Positions 19,231 through 29,094 are shown, counted from the first letter of the stretch. The stretch: 64,000 bases of DNA from an uncultured Flavobacteriaceae bacterium (GCA_947495135.1 CANLXN010000002.1:434001-498000), one strand, 5' to 3'. A program made the numbers and translations. Notes: generated by a model not told the origin, from the letters alone.

Positions 19231-19758
19231 TTAGATTGTAAAGTTACCGTTCTTTTTATGGTCACTTTCTTCGTAGCGTTTAACACAAGCTTGCAAAATA
19301 GCATATGCTTCTTTAGCATCTCCCCAACCACCAACGTCTACTTTCTTCTTTTCTAAATCTTTGTATACCTGAAAAAAGTGCGTAATCTCTTTCTTCCTGT
19401 GCGGATTTAAGTCGGAAATATCTTCATAGGTATTCCAAATAGGGTCTGTTACAGGCACACAGATTAATTTTTCGTCTGGCCCTTTTTCGTCCGCCATATG
19501 AAAAACACCAATTGGCTTTACTTCCATCACACACATCGGAAATGTAGGTTCTGTACCCATTACCAAAACATCCAAAGGGTCTCCGTCTAATGCCAACGTT
19601 TCAGGAATAAAACCATAATCACCAGGATACATCATCGAAGAAAATAACATACGATCGAACCGTATTTTCTTTAATTCAAAATCGTATTCGTATTTGTTTC
19701 TGCTTCCTTTCGGGATTTCTATTAGCGCGTCGAATGTTGTTACCTTTTCTGCTGTCAT
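19231..19758 (-). CDS. ppa: Soluble inorganic pyrophosphatase (family I)
   Basis: The 175-residue enzyme hydrolyses pyrophosphate to phosphate in the cytoplasm. Family I markers are present: IPKGSRNKYEYD near the N-terminus, the YPGDYGFIPET segment, the metal-binding signature DGDPLDVLV, and KKEITHFFQVYKDLE near the C-terminus. Length is normal for bacterial Ppa. A TACCTTTG element at 19808-19815 on the minus strand is a good -7 candidate 50 bp upstream. Together with the nearby membrane pyrophosphatase, the cell has both a wasteful and an energy-conserving route for pyrophosphate. Confidence 0.96.
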   Translation of the reverse strand: MTAEKVTTFDALIEIPKGSRNKYEYDFELKKIRFDRMLFSSMMYPGDYGFIPETLALDGDPLDVLVMGTEPTFPMCVMEVKPIGVFHMADEKGPDEKLICVPVTDPIWNTYEDISDLNPHRKKEITHFFQVYKDLEKKKVDVGGWGDAKEAYAILQACVKRYEESDHKKNGNFTI

Positions 19759-19807
19759 ATCTCAGTAATTTTTTCTAAGTAGTTTATAGTCCTTTTTTTA
19801 GGGGGTG

Positions 19808-19815
19808 CAAAGGTA
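19808..19815 (-). promoter_or_regulatory. Candidate -7 element of ppa
   Basis: TACCTTTG on the minus strand is an exact TAnnTTTG match about 50 bp upstream of the ppa start codon. Confidence 0.5.
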
Positions 19816-19931
19816 CGTAAAAGCTCAATTACTCTAAAGCAGATTCCACTTTAAGTTAATGTTAAGATTGTAATGGTCGCTTGAAGTTCTGCTTATTGAA
19901 TTTGACAGCATTATGTATTAGCACTCTTCTA

Positions 19932-22442
19932 TTAAAAAGAAAATCCAAACACCCCAGTTACACCAAAGTCTCTTGCACCGGGATTGTCAAGGTAATTTCC
20001 ACGGAAGTTAAAGTCGATTCTTAATACCCTAAAAATATTCCCTACACCCACACTGTATTCCCAGTAGAGTTGATCTGAAGGAGCTAAATTACTCGGAATC
20101 AAAGGCCGATCTGTTAGTGATTCGAAAGCAGGCCTACTTAAATCGATGTTTTCCTGAGAGATACTTCCATACACTGTTCTAAAGCTTACAATTTCGCGTA
20201 AGTTCAATTTCCGAAGTAATGGAATTCTTCCAAATAGTCTACCCCCAAAATTATGTTGAAGATGAAAAGAAGCATAGGTATCACTCACAAATTCGTAAAA
20301 GTCTAACTGATTAAATGTGTTGTAAATACTGAAAAGCGTCTGGTTTCCAGGAATAGGACTCAAAAGAGACAATGGAACTTCTCCAAAGGTCTTTCCTACT
20401 TCGACCGTGGTATAGGTTCTACCAAATCCTCCAATATTCCAAGGTTGGGTATAAAGAGCTTGCAATCTAGTGTATTCGAAACCTCCACTAAGCACATCTT
20501 TAACACCATAGGTGTATCCAAAAAACATACTCGGAAAATCCCCAGAGTTAATTACGGTGCGCTCCACTCCGTACCCTGAAGTTTTTCGTTTTGGTGTATA
20601 GAAAAAAGCCATTTCAATTTCTGGTTGAGAAAGTTGGCTTTGTATAATACCATCGTCATCAAAATAGTCTAGACTAAAAGTAGAGGTAGCAGATTCTAAT
20701 GTACGGTAAGAACCCGTTAATCGCACCTGAAAATTCTTAGCAGGCTCAATGGAGAAGCCAACCGTACTTAAATTCACACGCGTTAATCGATCGTTTGCAC
20801 CCACCGAAATTAAGGCGGAGGAAGCCAAATTTCTTCCCAAGACATCGGTACTGGTAGTAAGACTTGCTCCCGTTTGTTCCGTATCTTTTCTATTTCCTCC
20901 AAAAACCGTCAGTCTGGATTTACGGTCGAGAAGCCATTTTCCGGAAACTCCGTATTTAAATCGCTGATCCCTAAATCCGTACGCTCCAAACACTTCCAAA
21001 CGCCATGGATCGTTCTGACCAAAATAAGTCCTACCTCCAAGGCGTAGTCGCATTCCTTCAGCTTCATTAAAGCCAAAAATAGAAAAAACAGGTCCCACAT
21101 CAATATTGCCTATCTGATAATATCCACTCGCCAAAGTTGCACCTATATTATAGAGGGACTTAAAACGAGGAACAGTCTTTAAGGTGTCCAACATATCGTA
21201 CACCCCTTTTTCATCCTTACTCAATTGCTCCATGCGACGTTCTTCCCAAAACTCGTCGGATCTGTTATAGATTTCGTCTTTATAGGGATCTACCTGTTCT
21301 CCATAAAAACTCTTTTCCTTCTCAATATCGAACTGATACTTATCAAACAAAGTGGTTCGTTTTCCATAAATTCCTTGCGCCTTTTCCTTCTTCCGAAGTG
21401 AAAAATCACTTAAAAAATAATCTCTCGTAATTAGAAAGATGGAATCGTTTAAAACCTCGAACTCTTGCTCAATATAAACTTCTCGAACCCAATTGAGGTT
21501 AGCACTCTTGGAAGCTTGTAAATTAATTTCTTTGATGGCCCAAGTACTATCATTTACCCAAAAATCGCCCTTAAAAGTAAGTTCATTCTTTCGGCGAGGA
21601 TAATACACAATATTATAGCACCATTTATTGTCGCGGTAAGCACTATCCAGTAAAACATAGTTATAAACGTCAATTCCTGTTCTGGAGAGCGGACTTGTAA
21701 ATGCTTTGTCGAAAAACTTTAGATAATTATCGTATACATCGTACTCCTTGTAAAGGTCTTTTACAAATGCAATTAAAGTTTGATTGTTACTGAATCCTGA
21801 GTTTTTATTTCCTTCGAGAATTTCTTTCTCTTCCTTCAATAAATTATCACCGTACACTTTCGAATAGGCTTCATTTACGAAAATAGGCAAGTAAGAATTA
21901 CCTGTAACGTTGGAAGTGTCGATCTGATCCCAGATAAACTCCATTCCTTTAAACACCTTACTTTTAATAAGTGTAGAATCGATGGTATTTAGATCAAATT
22001 CTAGTTTTTCGTACTTGTCGTATTGGTACTGCTTGAATTTTTTTACACCATTTTCGCGGCGGTTTTCCCAAATTTTTCGAAGAATTGTAATCGCCGGATT
22101 GTCCTTTTTGGAAGTTTTTCCACTAAAGATAACTACCTCATCCAAGGCCGCGGCTTCTTCTTTGAGAACAACTACCATATCGTAGGTAGTCCGTTTTTCT
22201 AAAGGAACAACTTGCAACTCATACCCCACAAAGGACACCCATAATCCGTCATGGGCATTATCACTTTCGAGATAAAATCTACCATTTTCGTTAGTGATAG
22301 TTCCCTCATTCGAATCTTTGAAAATCACATTTGCAAAGGCAACAGGTTCTCCAAATTCATCTTTCACTTCACCGCTTACCTTGGTTTGCGCGAACGCAAC
22401 CGTAGAGAGAAATAGACAAAATAAGAGTAGGGTTTGCTTCAT
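19932..22442 (-). CDS. DUF5686 outer-membrane protein with carboxypeptidase-regulatory-like domain
   Basis: The 836-residue protein has a signal peptide (1-18) and a carboxypeptidase-regulatory-like beta-sandwich (about 20-105, starting KVSGEVKDEFGEPVAFANV and containing DSNEGTITNENGRF). The long region that follows matches the DUF5686 type, with the helical KNPAITILRKIWENR segment and LDSAYRDNKWCYNIVYYPRR. The C-terminal half is a predicted beta-barrel ending in FGVTGVFGFSF. This family is common and abundant in the outer membranes of Bacteroidota, and its role is not established. It starts 55 bp after the end of the pyruvate dehydrogenase beta gene and may be transcribed with it. Confidence 0.87.
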   Translation of the reverse strand: MKQTLLLFCLFLSTVAFAQTKVSGEVKDEFGEPVAFANVIFKDSNEGTITNENGRFYLESDNAHDGLWVSFVGYELQVVPLEKRTTYDMVVVLKEEAAALDEVVIFSGKTSKKDNPAITILRKIWENRRENGVKKFKQYQYDKYEKLEFDLNTIDSTLIKSKVFKGMEFIWDQIDTSNVTGNSYLPIFVNEAYSKVYGDNLLKEEKEILEGNKNSGFSNNQTLIAFVKDLYKEYDVYDNYLKFFDKAFTSPLSRTGIDVYNYVLLDSAYRDNKWCYNIVYYPRRKNELTFKGDFWVNDSTWAIKEINLQASKSANLNWVREVYIEQEFEVLNDSIFLITRDYFLSDFSLRKKEKAQGIYGKRTTLFDKYQFDIEKEKSFYGEQVDPYKDEIYNRSDEFWEERRMEQLSKDEKGVYDMLDTLKTVPRFKSLYNIGATLASGYYQIGNIDVGPVFSIFGFNEAEGMRLRLGGRTYFGQNDPWRLEVFGAYGFRDQRFKYGVSGKWLLDRKSRLTVFGGNRKDTEQTGASLTTSTDVLGRNLASSALISVGANDRLTRVNLSTVGFSIEPAKNFQVRLTGSYRTLESATSTFSLDYFDDDGIIQSQLSQPEIEMAFFYTPKRKTSGYGVERTVINSGDFPSMFFGYTYGVKDVLSGGFEYTRLQALYTQPWNIGGFGRTYTTVEVGKTFGEVPLSLLSPIPGNQTLFSIYNTFNQLDFYEFVSDTYASFHLQHNFGGRLFGRIPLLRKLNLREIVSFRTVYGSISQENIDLSRPAFESLTDRPLIPSNLAPSDQLYWEYSVGVGNIFRVLRIDFNFRGNYLDNPGARDFGVTGVFGFSF

Positions 22443-22497
22443 AGCAAATTAAAACATGATCAATTGGGGCTGAAATATCTTAAAAAATGTGGGAACT

Positions 22498-23475
22498 TTA
22501 TCTGTAAAGAACTTTTTTAACAGCTTTTATAACATCTCCACTGTTTGGCAACCATTCTGCCAAGAGAACTGGAGAGTATGGCGCTGGCGTATCTGCGGTG
22601 TTAATTTTTTCAATAGGTGCGTCTAAATAATCAAATGCTTGGTTCTGTACTTGATATGTAATTTCAGTAGAAACGTTTCCAAAAGGCCATGCTTCTTCCA
22701 AAATAACAAGGCGATTGGTCTTCTTTACAGAATCAATAATCGCTTTACTATCCATTGGACGTACCGTTCTTAAGTCGATAATCTCGCATTCGATGCCTTC
22801 CTCTGCTAATTTCTCTGCAGCCGCGTAAGCTTCTTTGATAATTTTTCCGAAGGACACAATAGTAACATCACTTCCTTCCCGCTTGATATCTGCAACTCCA
22901 ATTGGAATTAAATATTCGCCTTCTGGCACTTCACCTTTATCTCCATACATCTGTTCACTTTCCATAAAGATCACCGGATCATTATCTCGAATGGCACTTT
23001 TGAGCAATCCTTTTGCATCGGCAGGATTACTTGGCACCACGACTTTTAATCCAGGACAATTTGCAAACCAACTTTCAAAAGCCTGAGAGTGAGTAGCGGC
23101 TAACTGACCCGCAGAACCTGTTGGGCCTCGAAACACGATTGGGCAATTAAATTGACCTCCACTCATCTGACGGATTTTCGCGGCGTTATTAATAATTTGA
23201 TCAATTCCTACCAAAGCGAAGTTAAAGGTCATGAATTCTACGATAGGCCTATTACCTCCCATAGCAGATCCAGTCGCAATTCCTGCAAAACCAAGTTCAG
23301 AAATTGGAGTATCAATTACTCTTTTCTCACCAAACTCATCTAGCATTCCTTTACTAGCCTTATAAGCCCCGTTGTATTCGGCAACTTCTTCGCCCATTAA
23401 GTAAATACTTTCGTCGTGACGCATTTCTTCGCTCATGGCTTCACAAACCGCTTCTCTAAATTGTAGTGTTTTCAT
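22498..23475 (-). CDS. pdhB: Pyruvate dehydrogenase E1 component, beta subunit
   Basis: The 325-residue protein is the beta subunit of the thiamine-diphosphate-dependent E1 enzyme that decarboxylates pyruvate for acetyl-CoA synthesis. Family features include REAVCEAMSEEM at the N-terminus, the GEEVAEYNGAYKASKG segment with the cofactor-contacting glutamate, DTPISELGFAGIATGSAM, and RGPTGSAGQLAATHSQAFE. I prefer the ATG at 23473-23475 (MKTLQF); another ATG lies 6 bp upstream. The alpha subunit is not in the window. The gene is divergent from etfB. Confidence 0.94.
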   Translation of the reverse strand: MKTLQFREAVCEAMSEEMRHDESIYLMGEEVAEYNGAYKASKGMLDEFGEKRVIDTPISELGFAGIATGSAMGGNRPIVEFMTFNFALVGIDQIINNAAKIRQMSGGQFNCPIVFRGPTGSAGQLAATHSQAFESWFANCPGLKVVVPSNPADAKGLLKSAIRDNDPVIFMESEQMYGDKGEVPEGEYLIPIGVADIKREGSDVTIVSFGKIIKEAYAAAEKLAEEGIECEIIDLRTVRPMDSKAIIDSVKKTNRLVILEEAWPFGNVSTEITYQVQNQAFDYLDAPIEKINTADTPAPYSPVLLAEWLPNSGDVIKAVKKVLYR

Positions 23476-23575
23476 ATGCATTTTCCACGCTAGGCGGACA
23501 CCTTATATATTGAACTCTTTTCTTTATACTGAAATTTTCTCTTCCCAAACGACGGAAGTTAATTTCATAGGAACA

Positions 23576-23583
23576 CAAAAATA
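23576..23583 (-). promoter_or_regulatory. Candidate -7 element of pdhB
   Basis: TATTTTTG on the minus strand matches TAnnTTTG about 100 bp upstream of the pdhB start codon. The -33 element is unclear. Confidence 0.4.
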
Positions 23584-23780
23584 ATATTATTTATTGGTTT
23601 GTGCAGAAGAAATTATGAATTGCGAGCCAGAATTAGTTCGCAAACGTTTTCAGAAAAAAAGAAAACGGCTCCAAAGAAAGAGATAATTGGCCCTTGTCGG
23701 GCAAAATCACGGGCTCTATCCAAAATTTATCCAAACAAAAATTTTATTATGCATGCATAGGAAATTTATTAAATTATACC

Positions 23781-23788
23781 TATCTTCG
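23781..23788 (+). promoter_or_regulatory. Candidate -7 element of etfBA
   Basis: TATCTTCG resembles TAnnTTTG with one mismatch and lies 72 bp upstream of the etfB start codon. Confidence 0.4.
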
Positions 23789-23860
23789 TAGCCCGAATTC
23801 TAAAGCTGTTTGGCGTCGGAATTCGACCAAAAAATTCTACAATTAAAACAACTATTTGTT

Positions 23861-24601
23861 ATGAAAATATTAGTGTGCATAAGTCACGTACCGGACACTA
23901 CTTCAAAAATCAACTTCACCGACGGTGACACAAAATTTGATACTAATGGAGTACAATTTGTGATCAACCCTAATGATGAATTTGGTTTGACCCGTGCTAT
24001 GTGGTTCAAAGAAAAACAAGGAGCAAGCGTACATGTAATTAACGTTGGCGGACCAGAAACAGAACCTACTCTAAGAAAAGCATTGGCCATTGGAGCAGAT
24101 GAAGCTATTCGAGTAAATACTCCTGCAACCGACGGATATTCTGTAGCTAAGCAATTGGCTAACGTTGTAAAAGAAGGTGGGTACGAGTTGGTAATTGGCG
24201 GGCGTGAGTCTATCGATTACAACGGAGGAATGGTTCCTGGAATGCTTGCCAAATTAATAGGTGCAAACTTTGTTAACACATGCATCAGCCTTGAAATTGA
24301 CGGGAACGACGCTACCGCAATTAGAGAAATGGATGGAGGTAAAGAAACGCTTAAAACTTCTCTCCCTCTAGTTATTGGAGGTCAGAAAGGTTTAGTTGAA
24401 GAAAGTGATCTTAGAATCCCAAATATGCGGGGAATTATGCAGGCTAGAAGCAAGCCGCTACACGTAAAAGAACCAGTGGAAACCACTCCAGAAACACTTA
24501 CTACTCAATTCGAGAAACCAGCACCAAAAGGCGCGGTTAAATTGGTAGATAATGTAGATGACCTAATTAACTTATTACACAACGAAGCGAAAGTTATCTA
24601 A
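23861..24601 (+). CDS. etfB: Electron transfer flavoprotein beta subunit
   Basis: I start at the ATG at 23861 because it begins the canonical MKILVCISHVPDTT; the open frame upstream begins with a TTG and adds non-homologous residues. The 246-residue beta subunit binds AMP and pairs with EtfA to pass electrons from acyl-CoA and other dehydrogenases to the respiratory chain. The characteristic segments FVINPNDEFGLTRA, ALAIGADEAIRV and GRESIDYNGGMVPGMLA are present. etfA follows after 11 bp, so the two form an operon. Confidence 0.95.
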   Translation: MKILVCISHVPDTTSKINFTDGDTKFDTNGVQFVINPNDEFGLTRAMWFKEKQGASVHVINVGGPETEPTLRKALAIGADEAIRVNTPATDGYSVAKQLANVVKEGGYELVIGGRESIDYNGGMVPGMLAKLIGANFVNTCISLEIDGNDATAIREMDGGKETLKTSLPLVIGGQKGLVEESDLRIPNMRGIMQARSKPLHVKEPVETTPETLTTQFEKPAPKGAVKLVDNVDDLINLLHNEAKVI

Positions 24602-24612
24602 AAAGAAATCAT

Positions 24613-25575
24613 ATGTCAGTTTTAGTATATACAGAGTCCGATAACGGATCATTTAAAAAGATTGCCCACGAAGCTGTTTCTTATGCCAAAGGAATAGCAG
24701 ATATGATGGGAACAAGTGTTACTGCAGTTTCAATCAATGGTGGAGATGCAAGTGAACTAGGGACCTATGGAGCCGCCAAAGTACTGGAGGTTAAAAATAC
24801 GGATCTAGAAAAATTTAATGCAACAGGGTACGCAGATGTTATTGCGGAAGCGGCAAAAGCCGAAGGAGCCCAAGTGGTAATTCTAACATCTAGTGCGAAC
24901 AGTAAATTTATGGCTCCCTTGGTTGCTATTAATCTAGAAGCCGGTTATGTTCCTAATGTTACAGATCTTCCTGTAAGCGCATCACCATTTACTGTGAAAC
25001 ATACCGTTTACACGAACAAAGCATTCTCCATGACTAACATCAATACAGATGTAAAGGTGATTGGTTTGGCTAAGAACGCATACGGCGTAAAAGAAAACGC
25101 AACCTCAGCTGCGGCGGAGTCTTTTTCCCCTTCTATTAGTGCAAGCGGAGTTGAAGTCGTTTCTGTAGATCAAGCAACCGATAAGGTGACTATCGCAGAT
25201 GCCGAAGTTGTTGTTTCTGCAGGACGTGGAATGAAAGGACCAGAAAACTGGGGATTAATCGAAGACCTTGCTGATACCTTGGGAGCGGCAACAGCTTGTT
25301 CTAAACCAGTAAGTGATATGGGATGGAGACCTCATGGAGAGCATGTAGGACAAACTGGAAAACCCGTTGCGTCCAACCTTTATATCGCAATTGGGATTAG
25401 CGGTGCTATTCAGCACTTGGCTGGAATTAATTCTTCCAAAGTAAAAGTAGTTATCAATAATGATCCAGAAGCTCCTTTCTTTAAGGCAGCAGAATACGGC
25501 ATTGTAGGAGACGCTTTTGAAGTTGTACCTCAACTCACCGAAAAATTAAAGGCCTTTAAAGCTCAAAACGCATAA
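24613..25575 (+). CDS. etfA: Electron transfer flavoprotein alpha subunit
   Basis: The 320-residue alpha subunit carries the FAD-binding C-terminal domain. Its motifs include VVSAGRGMKGPENW, the ATACSKPVSDMGW segment, GQTGKPVASNLYIAIGISGAIQHLAG and VVINNDPEAPFF, all diagnostic for EtfA. The N-terminal domain starts MSVLVYTESDNGSFKK. It is 11 bp downstream of etfB and is followed by a strong terminator. The usual acyl-CoA dehydrogenases and ETF:quinone oxidoreductase are not in this window. Confidence 0.96.
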   Translation: MSVLVYTESDNGSFKKIAHEAVSYAKGIADMMGTSVTAVSINGGDASELGTYGAAKVLEVKNTDLEKFNATGYADVIAEAAKAEGAQVVILTSSANSKFMAPLVAINLEAGYVPNVTDLPVSASPFTVKHTVYTNKAFSMTNINTDVKVIGLAKNAYGVKENATSAAAESFSPSISASGVEVVSVDQATDKVTIADAEVVVSAGRGMKGPENWGLIEDLADTLGAATACSKPVSDMGWRPHGEHVGQTGKPVASNLYIAIGISGAIQHLAGINSSKVKVVINNDPEAPFFKAAEYGIVGDAFEVVPQLTEKLKAFKAQNA

Positions 25576-25602
25576 ATTTTAGTATTTTGTGCCTTGTAAA
25601 AG

Positions 25603-25649
25603 GGCTGTTTAAATAAGAAAAACCCTTGTTTAAACAGCCTTTTTATTTT
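25603..25649 (+). terminator. Terminator of etfBA
   Basis: A perfect 11-bp stem GGCTGTTTAAA/TTTAAACAGCC (25603-25613 and 25629-25639) is followed by a T-rich tail starting at 25640. Confidence 0.92.
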
Positions 25650-25754
25650 TGTCATTCCAATATAGATTTCAATGTGGCTCTAGCCTTGTGAGATTCACTA
25701 ATGACGTTGATTTTACCTAACACAAACCTTGAACTTTGAATTTTTAACCAAGAA

Positions 25755-26378
25755 ATGAGCCTTGTTCGTTTAAACATAAAAGGTATTTCCTACAGTCAGA
25801 CCCAAAATGGTGCCTATGCTCTTATTTTGAGTGAAGAAGATGGGGACCGGAAATTACCTATCGTCATTGGTGCTTTTGAAGCACAATCCATAGCAATTGC
25901 CCTTGAAAAGGAAATTAAGCCTCCGCGTCCATTGACGCATGATCTCTTTAAAAATTTTTCAGACCGTTTTGGAATTATCATTAAGCAGGTGATAATTCAT
26001 AAATTGGTGGATGGTGTTTTTTATTCGAGCATTATTTGTGAAAGAGATCAAATTGAAGAAATTATTGATGCAAGAACTAGCGATGCAATTGCATTGGCTC
26101 TTCGGTTCAAAGCTCCCATTTTTACCTACAAAAATATACTCGATAAAGCAGGTATTTATTTAAAAGCATCGGATAAGGAGGAGAGTGTTTCTCATAAAGA
26201 AGAAGCTGTAATTGAAGATTTAATGGCGGGAGATGAACGAGAAGTGGTGAAAGTGGTTTCTGAAGATTTTAGCAAACACTCCTTGAAAGAACTCAACACC
26301 ATGCTAGATGAAGCAGTTTCCCAAGAAGATTATGAGAAAGCTGCAGCTATTCGCGATGAAATATCTAAAAGAGGTTGA
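25755..26378 (+). CDS. Bifunctional nuclease family protein with UVR motif
   Basis: The 207-residue protein has the bifunctional nuclease domain (DUF151) in residues 1-130, with LPIVIGAFEAQSIAIALE, RPLTHDLF and the ARTSDAIALALRFKAPIF segment. Its C-terminus holds a UvrB/UvrC-type motif (LDEAVSQEDYEKAAAIRDEI). Plant and some bacterial members show DNase/RNase activity; the role in Bacteroidota is unproven. The gene is followed after 43 bp by the nucleoside transporter gene in the same orientation, which hints at nucleic-acid or nucleoside turnover. Confidence 0.92.
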   Translation: MSLVRLNIKGISYSQTQNGAYALILSEEDGDRKLPIVIGAFEAQSIAIALEKEIKPPRPLTHDLFKNFSDRFGIIIKQVIIHKLVDGVFYSSIICERDQIEEIIDARTSDAIALALRFKAPIFTYKNILDKAGIYLKASDKEESVSHKEEAVIEDLMAGDEREVVKVVSEDFSKHSLKELNTMLDEAVSQEDYEKAAAIRDEISKRG

Positions 26379-26421
26379 TTTTTAGCGAATCCACCATGCA
26401 CTAACTAATCCAATAGATTTT

Positions 26422-28149
26422 ATGCGTATTACTTTACTTCTTGTTCTTTTTTCAAGTCTTTTCTTCGGAAATACATACGCCCAGAATATAGAGAATGATT
26501 GGGAATTTCTGCAGATCGAAGATCAAGATGGACAATCGCTTTTCAGTATTAATCCCGAAAATGATCAATTTCAATTAAAAGGTGGTCGTTTCAACTATAG
26601 TCTCGAAGCAAAAGATAATCTACAAGCCACTGGAGATTACATCTACCAAAACAGCTTATTAGTTCTCTTTTACTCCAAGCCAACAGATACTATAAGACGA
26701 TATCGCATCCGTGAATTAACAGATAGCACACTTGTTTTTACTGAAAACAACGTTGCTTATAAATTCAAGGCGAAAAAAGAAAAAATCATTACAGAAGGAA
26801 CGGATGCCGTTTCTGAAACTACTCAGACAGGAGTTATCCCGTCTCAAGGATTTTCTCTTGAAAGTTTATGGAGAGGAGTTTTAGGTATGATTTCCCTCAT
26901 ATTCATTGCCTTTTTATTTAGTTCTAATAGGAAAGCTATTAATTGGAAAACGGTTGGATTAGGTCTTGCGCTACAGCTCATTATTGCCATAGGAGTTCTA
27001 AAGGTTCCCTTTGTGCAATCTATTTTCGAAGCAATTGGAAAAGTGTTTGTTAAAGTATTGGAATTCACGCAAGCCGGAAGCAAATTTTTGTTTGAAGGAT
27101 TGGTAGTAGACATGGACACCTTTGGCTTTATTTTCGCCTTTCAAGTGCTACCTACCATTATCTTCTTTTCTGCACTTACCTCGGTGTTGTACTATTTAGG
27201 AGTTATACAGTATGTGGTAAAAGGTTTTGGATGGCTTCTCTCTAAAGTATTAAAGATTTCTGGGGCCGAAAGCTTAAGCGTTGCTGGTAATATTTTCTTG
27301 GGGCAAACAGAGGCTCCTTTGCTTATCAAGGCCTATTTAGAAAAAATGAATAAATCGGAAATCCTATTGGTCATGATTGGCGGGATGGCAACAGTAGCTG
27401 GAGCTGTATTAGCAGCCTACATTGGTTTTCTAGGAGGAGATGACCCAGTACTGCGATTGGTATTCGCTAAACACTTACTTGCCGCATCCGTAATGGCCGC
27501 TCCAGGAGCAATAGTTATTTCAAAAATACTGTATCCTCAAACCGAAGAGATTAATAAAGAGGTAAAAGTTTCTTCAGACAAAATAGGATCAAACATTTTA
27601 GACGCAATTGCCAATGGAACCACAGAAGGTTTGAAGCTTGCCGTAAATGTTGGAGCCATGCTTCTTGTTTTTGTTGCATTTATTGCAATGATTAATTGGG
27701 TCATTGGTGGTGTTGGAGAAATTACCCCCATTAATGATTGGATGGCAGCGAACACCTCTTACCCTAAACTTTCTTTAGAAGCCATACTAGGAACTGTTTT
27801 TGCACCACTTATGTGGTTAATTGGAGTAGAAAAAGCAGATATGATGATGATGGGACAACTACTAGGAATTAAGTTGGCAGCGAGTGAATTTGTTGGATAC
27901 ATTCAGCTAGCAGAACTAAAAAACACTTCCAATGCGGTTCATTTAACTTATGAAAAATCTATTATTATGGCCACGTACATGCTTTGTGGTTTTGCAAATT
28001 TTGCATCCATAGGTATTCAAATTGGAGGTATTGGATCATTAGCCCCGGGACAACGGAAGCAATTATCAAAATTTGGAATGAAGGCACTTATTGGAGGCTC
28101 TATTGCATCTCTAATCTCTGCTACCATCGCTGGAATGATCATTGGATAA
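26422..28149 (+). CDS. Concentrative nucleoside transporter (NupC family) with exported N-terminal domain
   Basis: The 575-residue protein combines a signal peptide (MRITLLLVLFSSLFFGNTYA) and a ~120-residue lipocalin-like periplasmic segment with a C-terminal concentrative nucleoside transporter domain (about 150-575). The transporter part shows the family motifs FVFQVLPTIIFF-like sequence (FAFQVLPTIIFFSALTSVL), GNIFLGQTEAPLLI, and the final CGFANFASIGIQIGGIG. It should import nucleosides with a cation. The N-terminal addition has no known function. It is followed about 100 bp later by thymidylate synthase, consistent with nucleotide metabolism. Confidence 0.93.
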   Translation: MRITLLLVLFSSLFFGNTYAQNIENDWEFLQIEDQDGQSLFSINPENDQFQLKGGRFNYSLEAKDNLQATGDYIYQNSLLVLFYSKPTDTIRRYRIRELTDSTLVFTENNVAYKFKAKKEKIITEGTDAVSETTQTGVIPSQGFSLESLWRGVLGMISLIFIAFLFSSNRKAINWKTVGLGLALQLIIAIGVLKVPFVQSIFEAIGKVFVKVLEFTQAGSKFLFEGLVVDMDTFGFIFAFQVLPTIIFFSALTSVLYYLGVIQYVVKGFGWLLSKVLKISGAESLSVAGNIFLGQTEAPLLIKAYLEKMNKSEILLVMIGGMATVAGAVLAAYIGFLGGDDPVLRLVFAKHLLAASVMAAPGAIVISKILYPQTEEINKEVKVSSDKIGSNILDAIANGTTEGLKLAVNVGAMLLVFVAFIAMINWVIGGVGEITPINDWMAANTSYPKLSLEAILGTVFAPLMWLIGVEKADMMMMGQLLGIKLAASEFVGYIQLAELKNTSNAVHLTYEKSIIMATYMLCGFANFASIGIQIGGIGSLAPGQRKQLSKFGMKALIGGSIASLISATIAGMIIG

Positions 28150-28254
28150 ACACTTAATTCAAATTCCGTTAATAACTTGTAATAAATCTGCCCAATCGCA
28201 GTTTTATACCTAGCACACATTCTTTACATTTAGCCATCCAATTTTTTATTTACA

Positions 28255-29079
28255 ATGAAGCAATACCACGACCTTATTAAGCATGTGATGGAGCATGGAA
28301 ACGAGAAGAGTGATCGAACTGGCACTGGGACAAAAAGTGTTTTTGGGCACCAGTTGCGTTTCGATTTAAGTGAAGGTTTCCCTATGGTTACCACCAAAAA
28401 ATTACATTTAAAATCGATTATTTATGAACTACTTTGGTTTTTAAATGGTGACACGAATGTTAAATACCTGCAAGAAAACGGTGTTCGTATCTGGAATGAA
28501 TGGGCCGATGAGAATGGCGATCTAGGACCAGTCTACGGCCATCAATGGCGCAGCTGGAATAGCGAAGAGATTGATCAAATCTCAGATATTATACACACAT
28601 TAAAAACAAATCCAGATAGTAGAAGAATGTTGGTAAGCGCATGGAATCCAAGTGTCATGCCAGATACCTCCAAATCGTTTTCCGAGAATGTGGCAAACGG
28701 AAAAGCAGCATTACCGCCCTGCCATGCATTCTTTCAATTTTATGTAGCAAATGGCAAACTTTCTTGTCAATTGTATCAACGCAGCGCAGATATTTTTCTA
28801 GGAGTTCCTTTCAATATTGCCTCTTATGCACTTTTTACCATGATGATGGCTCAGGTATGCGGATACGAGGCGGGTGAGTTTATACACACCTTTGGAGATG
28901 CTCATATTTACAGTAACCACACCGAACAAATAGAGCTTCAGTTGTCTAGAGAAGTACGTCCTTTACCGAAAATGTTGCTAAATCCAGATGTAAAAGATAT
29001 ATTTGGCTTCAAATTTGATGACTTTACCCTTATAGATTACAATCCACATCCGCACATTAAAGGTGCTGTGGCAATTTAA
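28255..29079 (+). CDS. thyA: Thymidylate synthase
   Basis: The 274-residue enzyme methylates dUMP to dTMP using methylenetetrahydrofolate. Catalytic Cys156 lies in [12 protein letters not shown]. The phosphate-binding [11 protein letters not shown] and [19 protein letters not shown] motifs and the C-terminal [13 protein letters not shown] are intact. It is about 10 residues longer than the E. coli enzyme owing to an insertion just before the active site (around [14 protein letters not shown]). Dihydrofolate reductase, which recycles its product, is encoded 5 kb downstream in the same direction. Confidence 0.97.
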   Translation: MKQYHDLIKHVMEHGNEKSDRTGTGTKSVFGHQLRFDLSEGFPMVTTKKLHLKSIIYELLWFLNGDTNVKYLQENGVRIWNEWADENGDLGPVYGHQWRSWNSEEIDQISDIIHTLKTNPDSRRMLVSAWNPSVMPDTSKSFSENVANGKAALPPCHAFFQFYVANGKLSCQLYQRSADIFLGVPFNIASYALFTMMMAQVCGYEAGEFIHTFGDAHIYSNHTEQIELQLSREVRPLPKMLLNPDVKDIFGFKFDDFTLIDYNPHPHIKGAVAI

Positions 29080-29094
29080 CCCTAAATTAAACCT

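Larger units (their letters stand above)
23476..23860. other. 385-bp divergent intergenic region between pdhB and etfB
   Basis: No coding frame is convincing here. On the minus strand TATTTTTG (23576-23583) fits a -7 element for pdhB. On the plus strand TATCTTCG (23781-23788) is a near match for etfB. A 7-bp inverted repeat CGTTTTC/GAAAACG with a 9-bp spacer lies at 23645-23667. I see nothing else. Confidence 0.5.

Noticed and set aside
18015-19334. Longer start for the T9SS cargo gene
   Set aside because: The upstream extension overlaps the 3' end of ppa and lacks a signal peptide; the ATG ending at 19187 gives a clean one.
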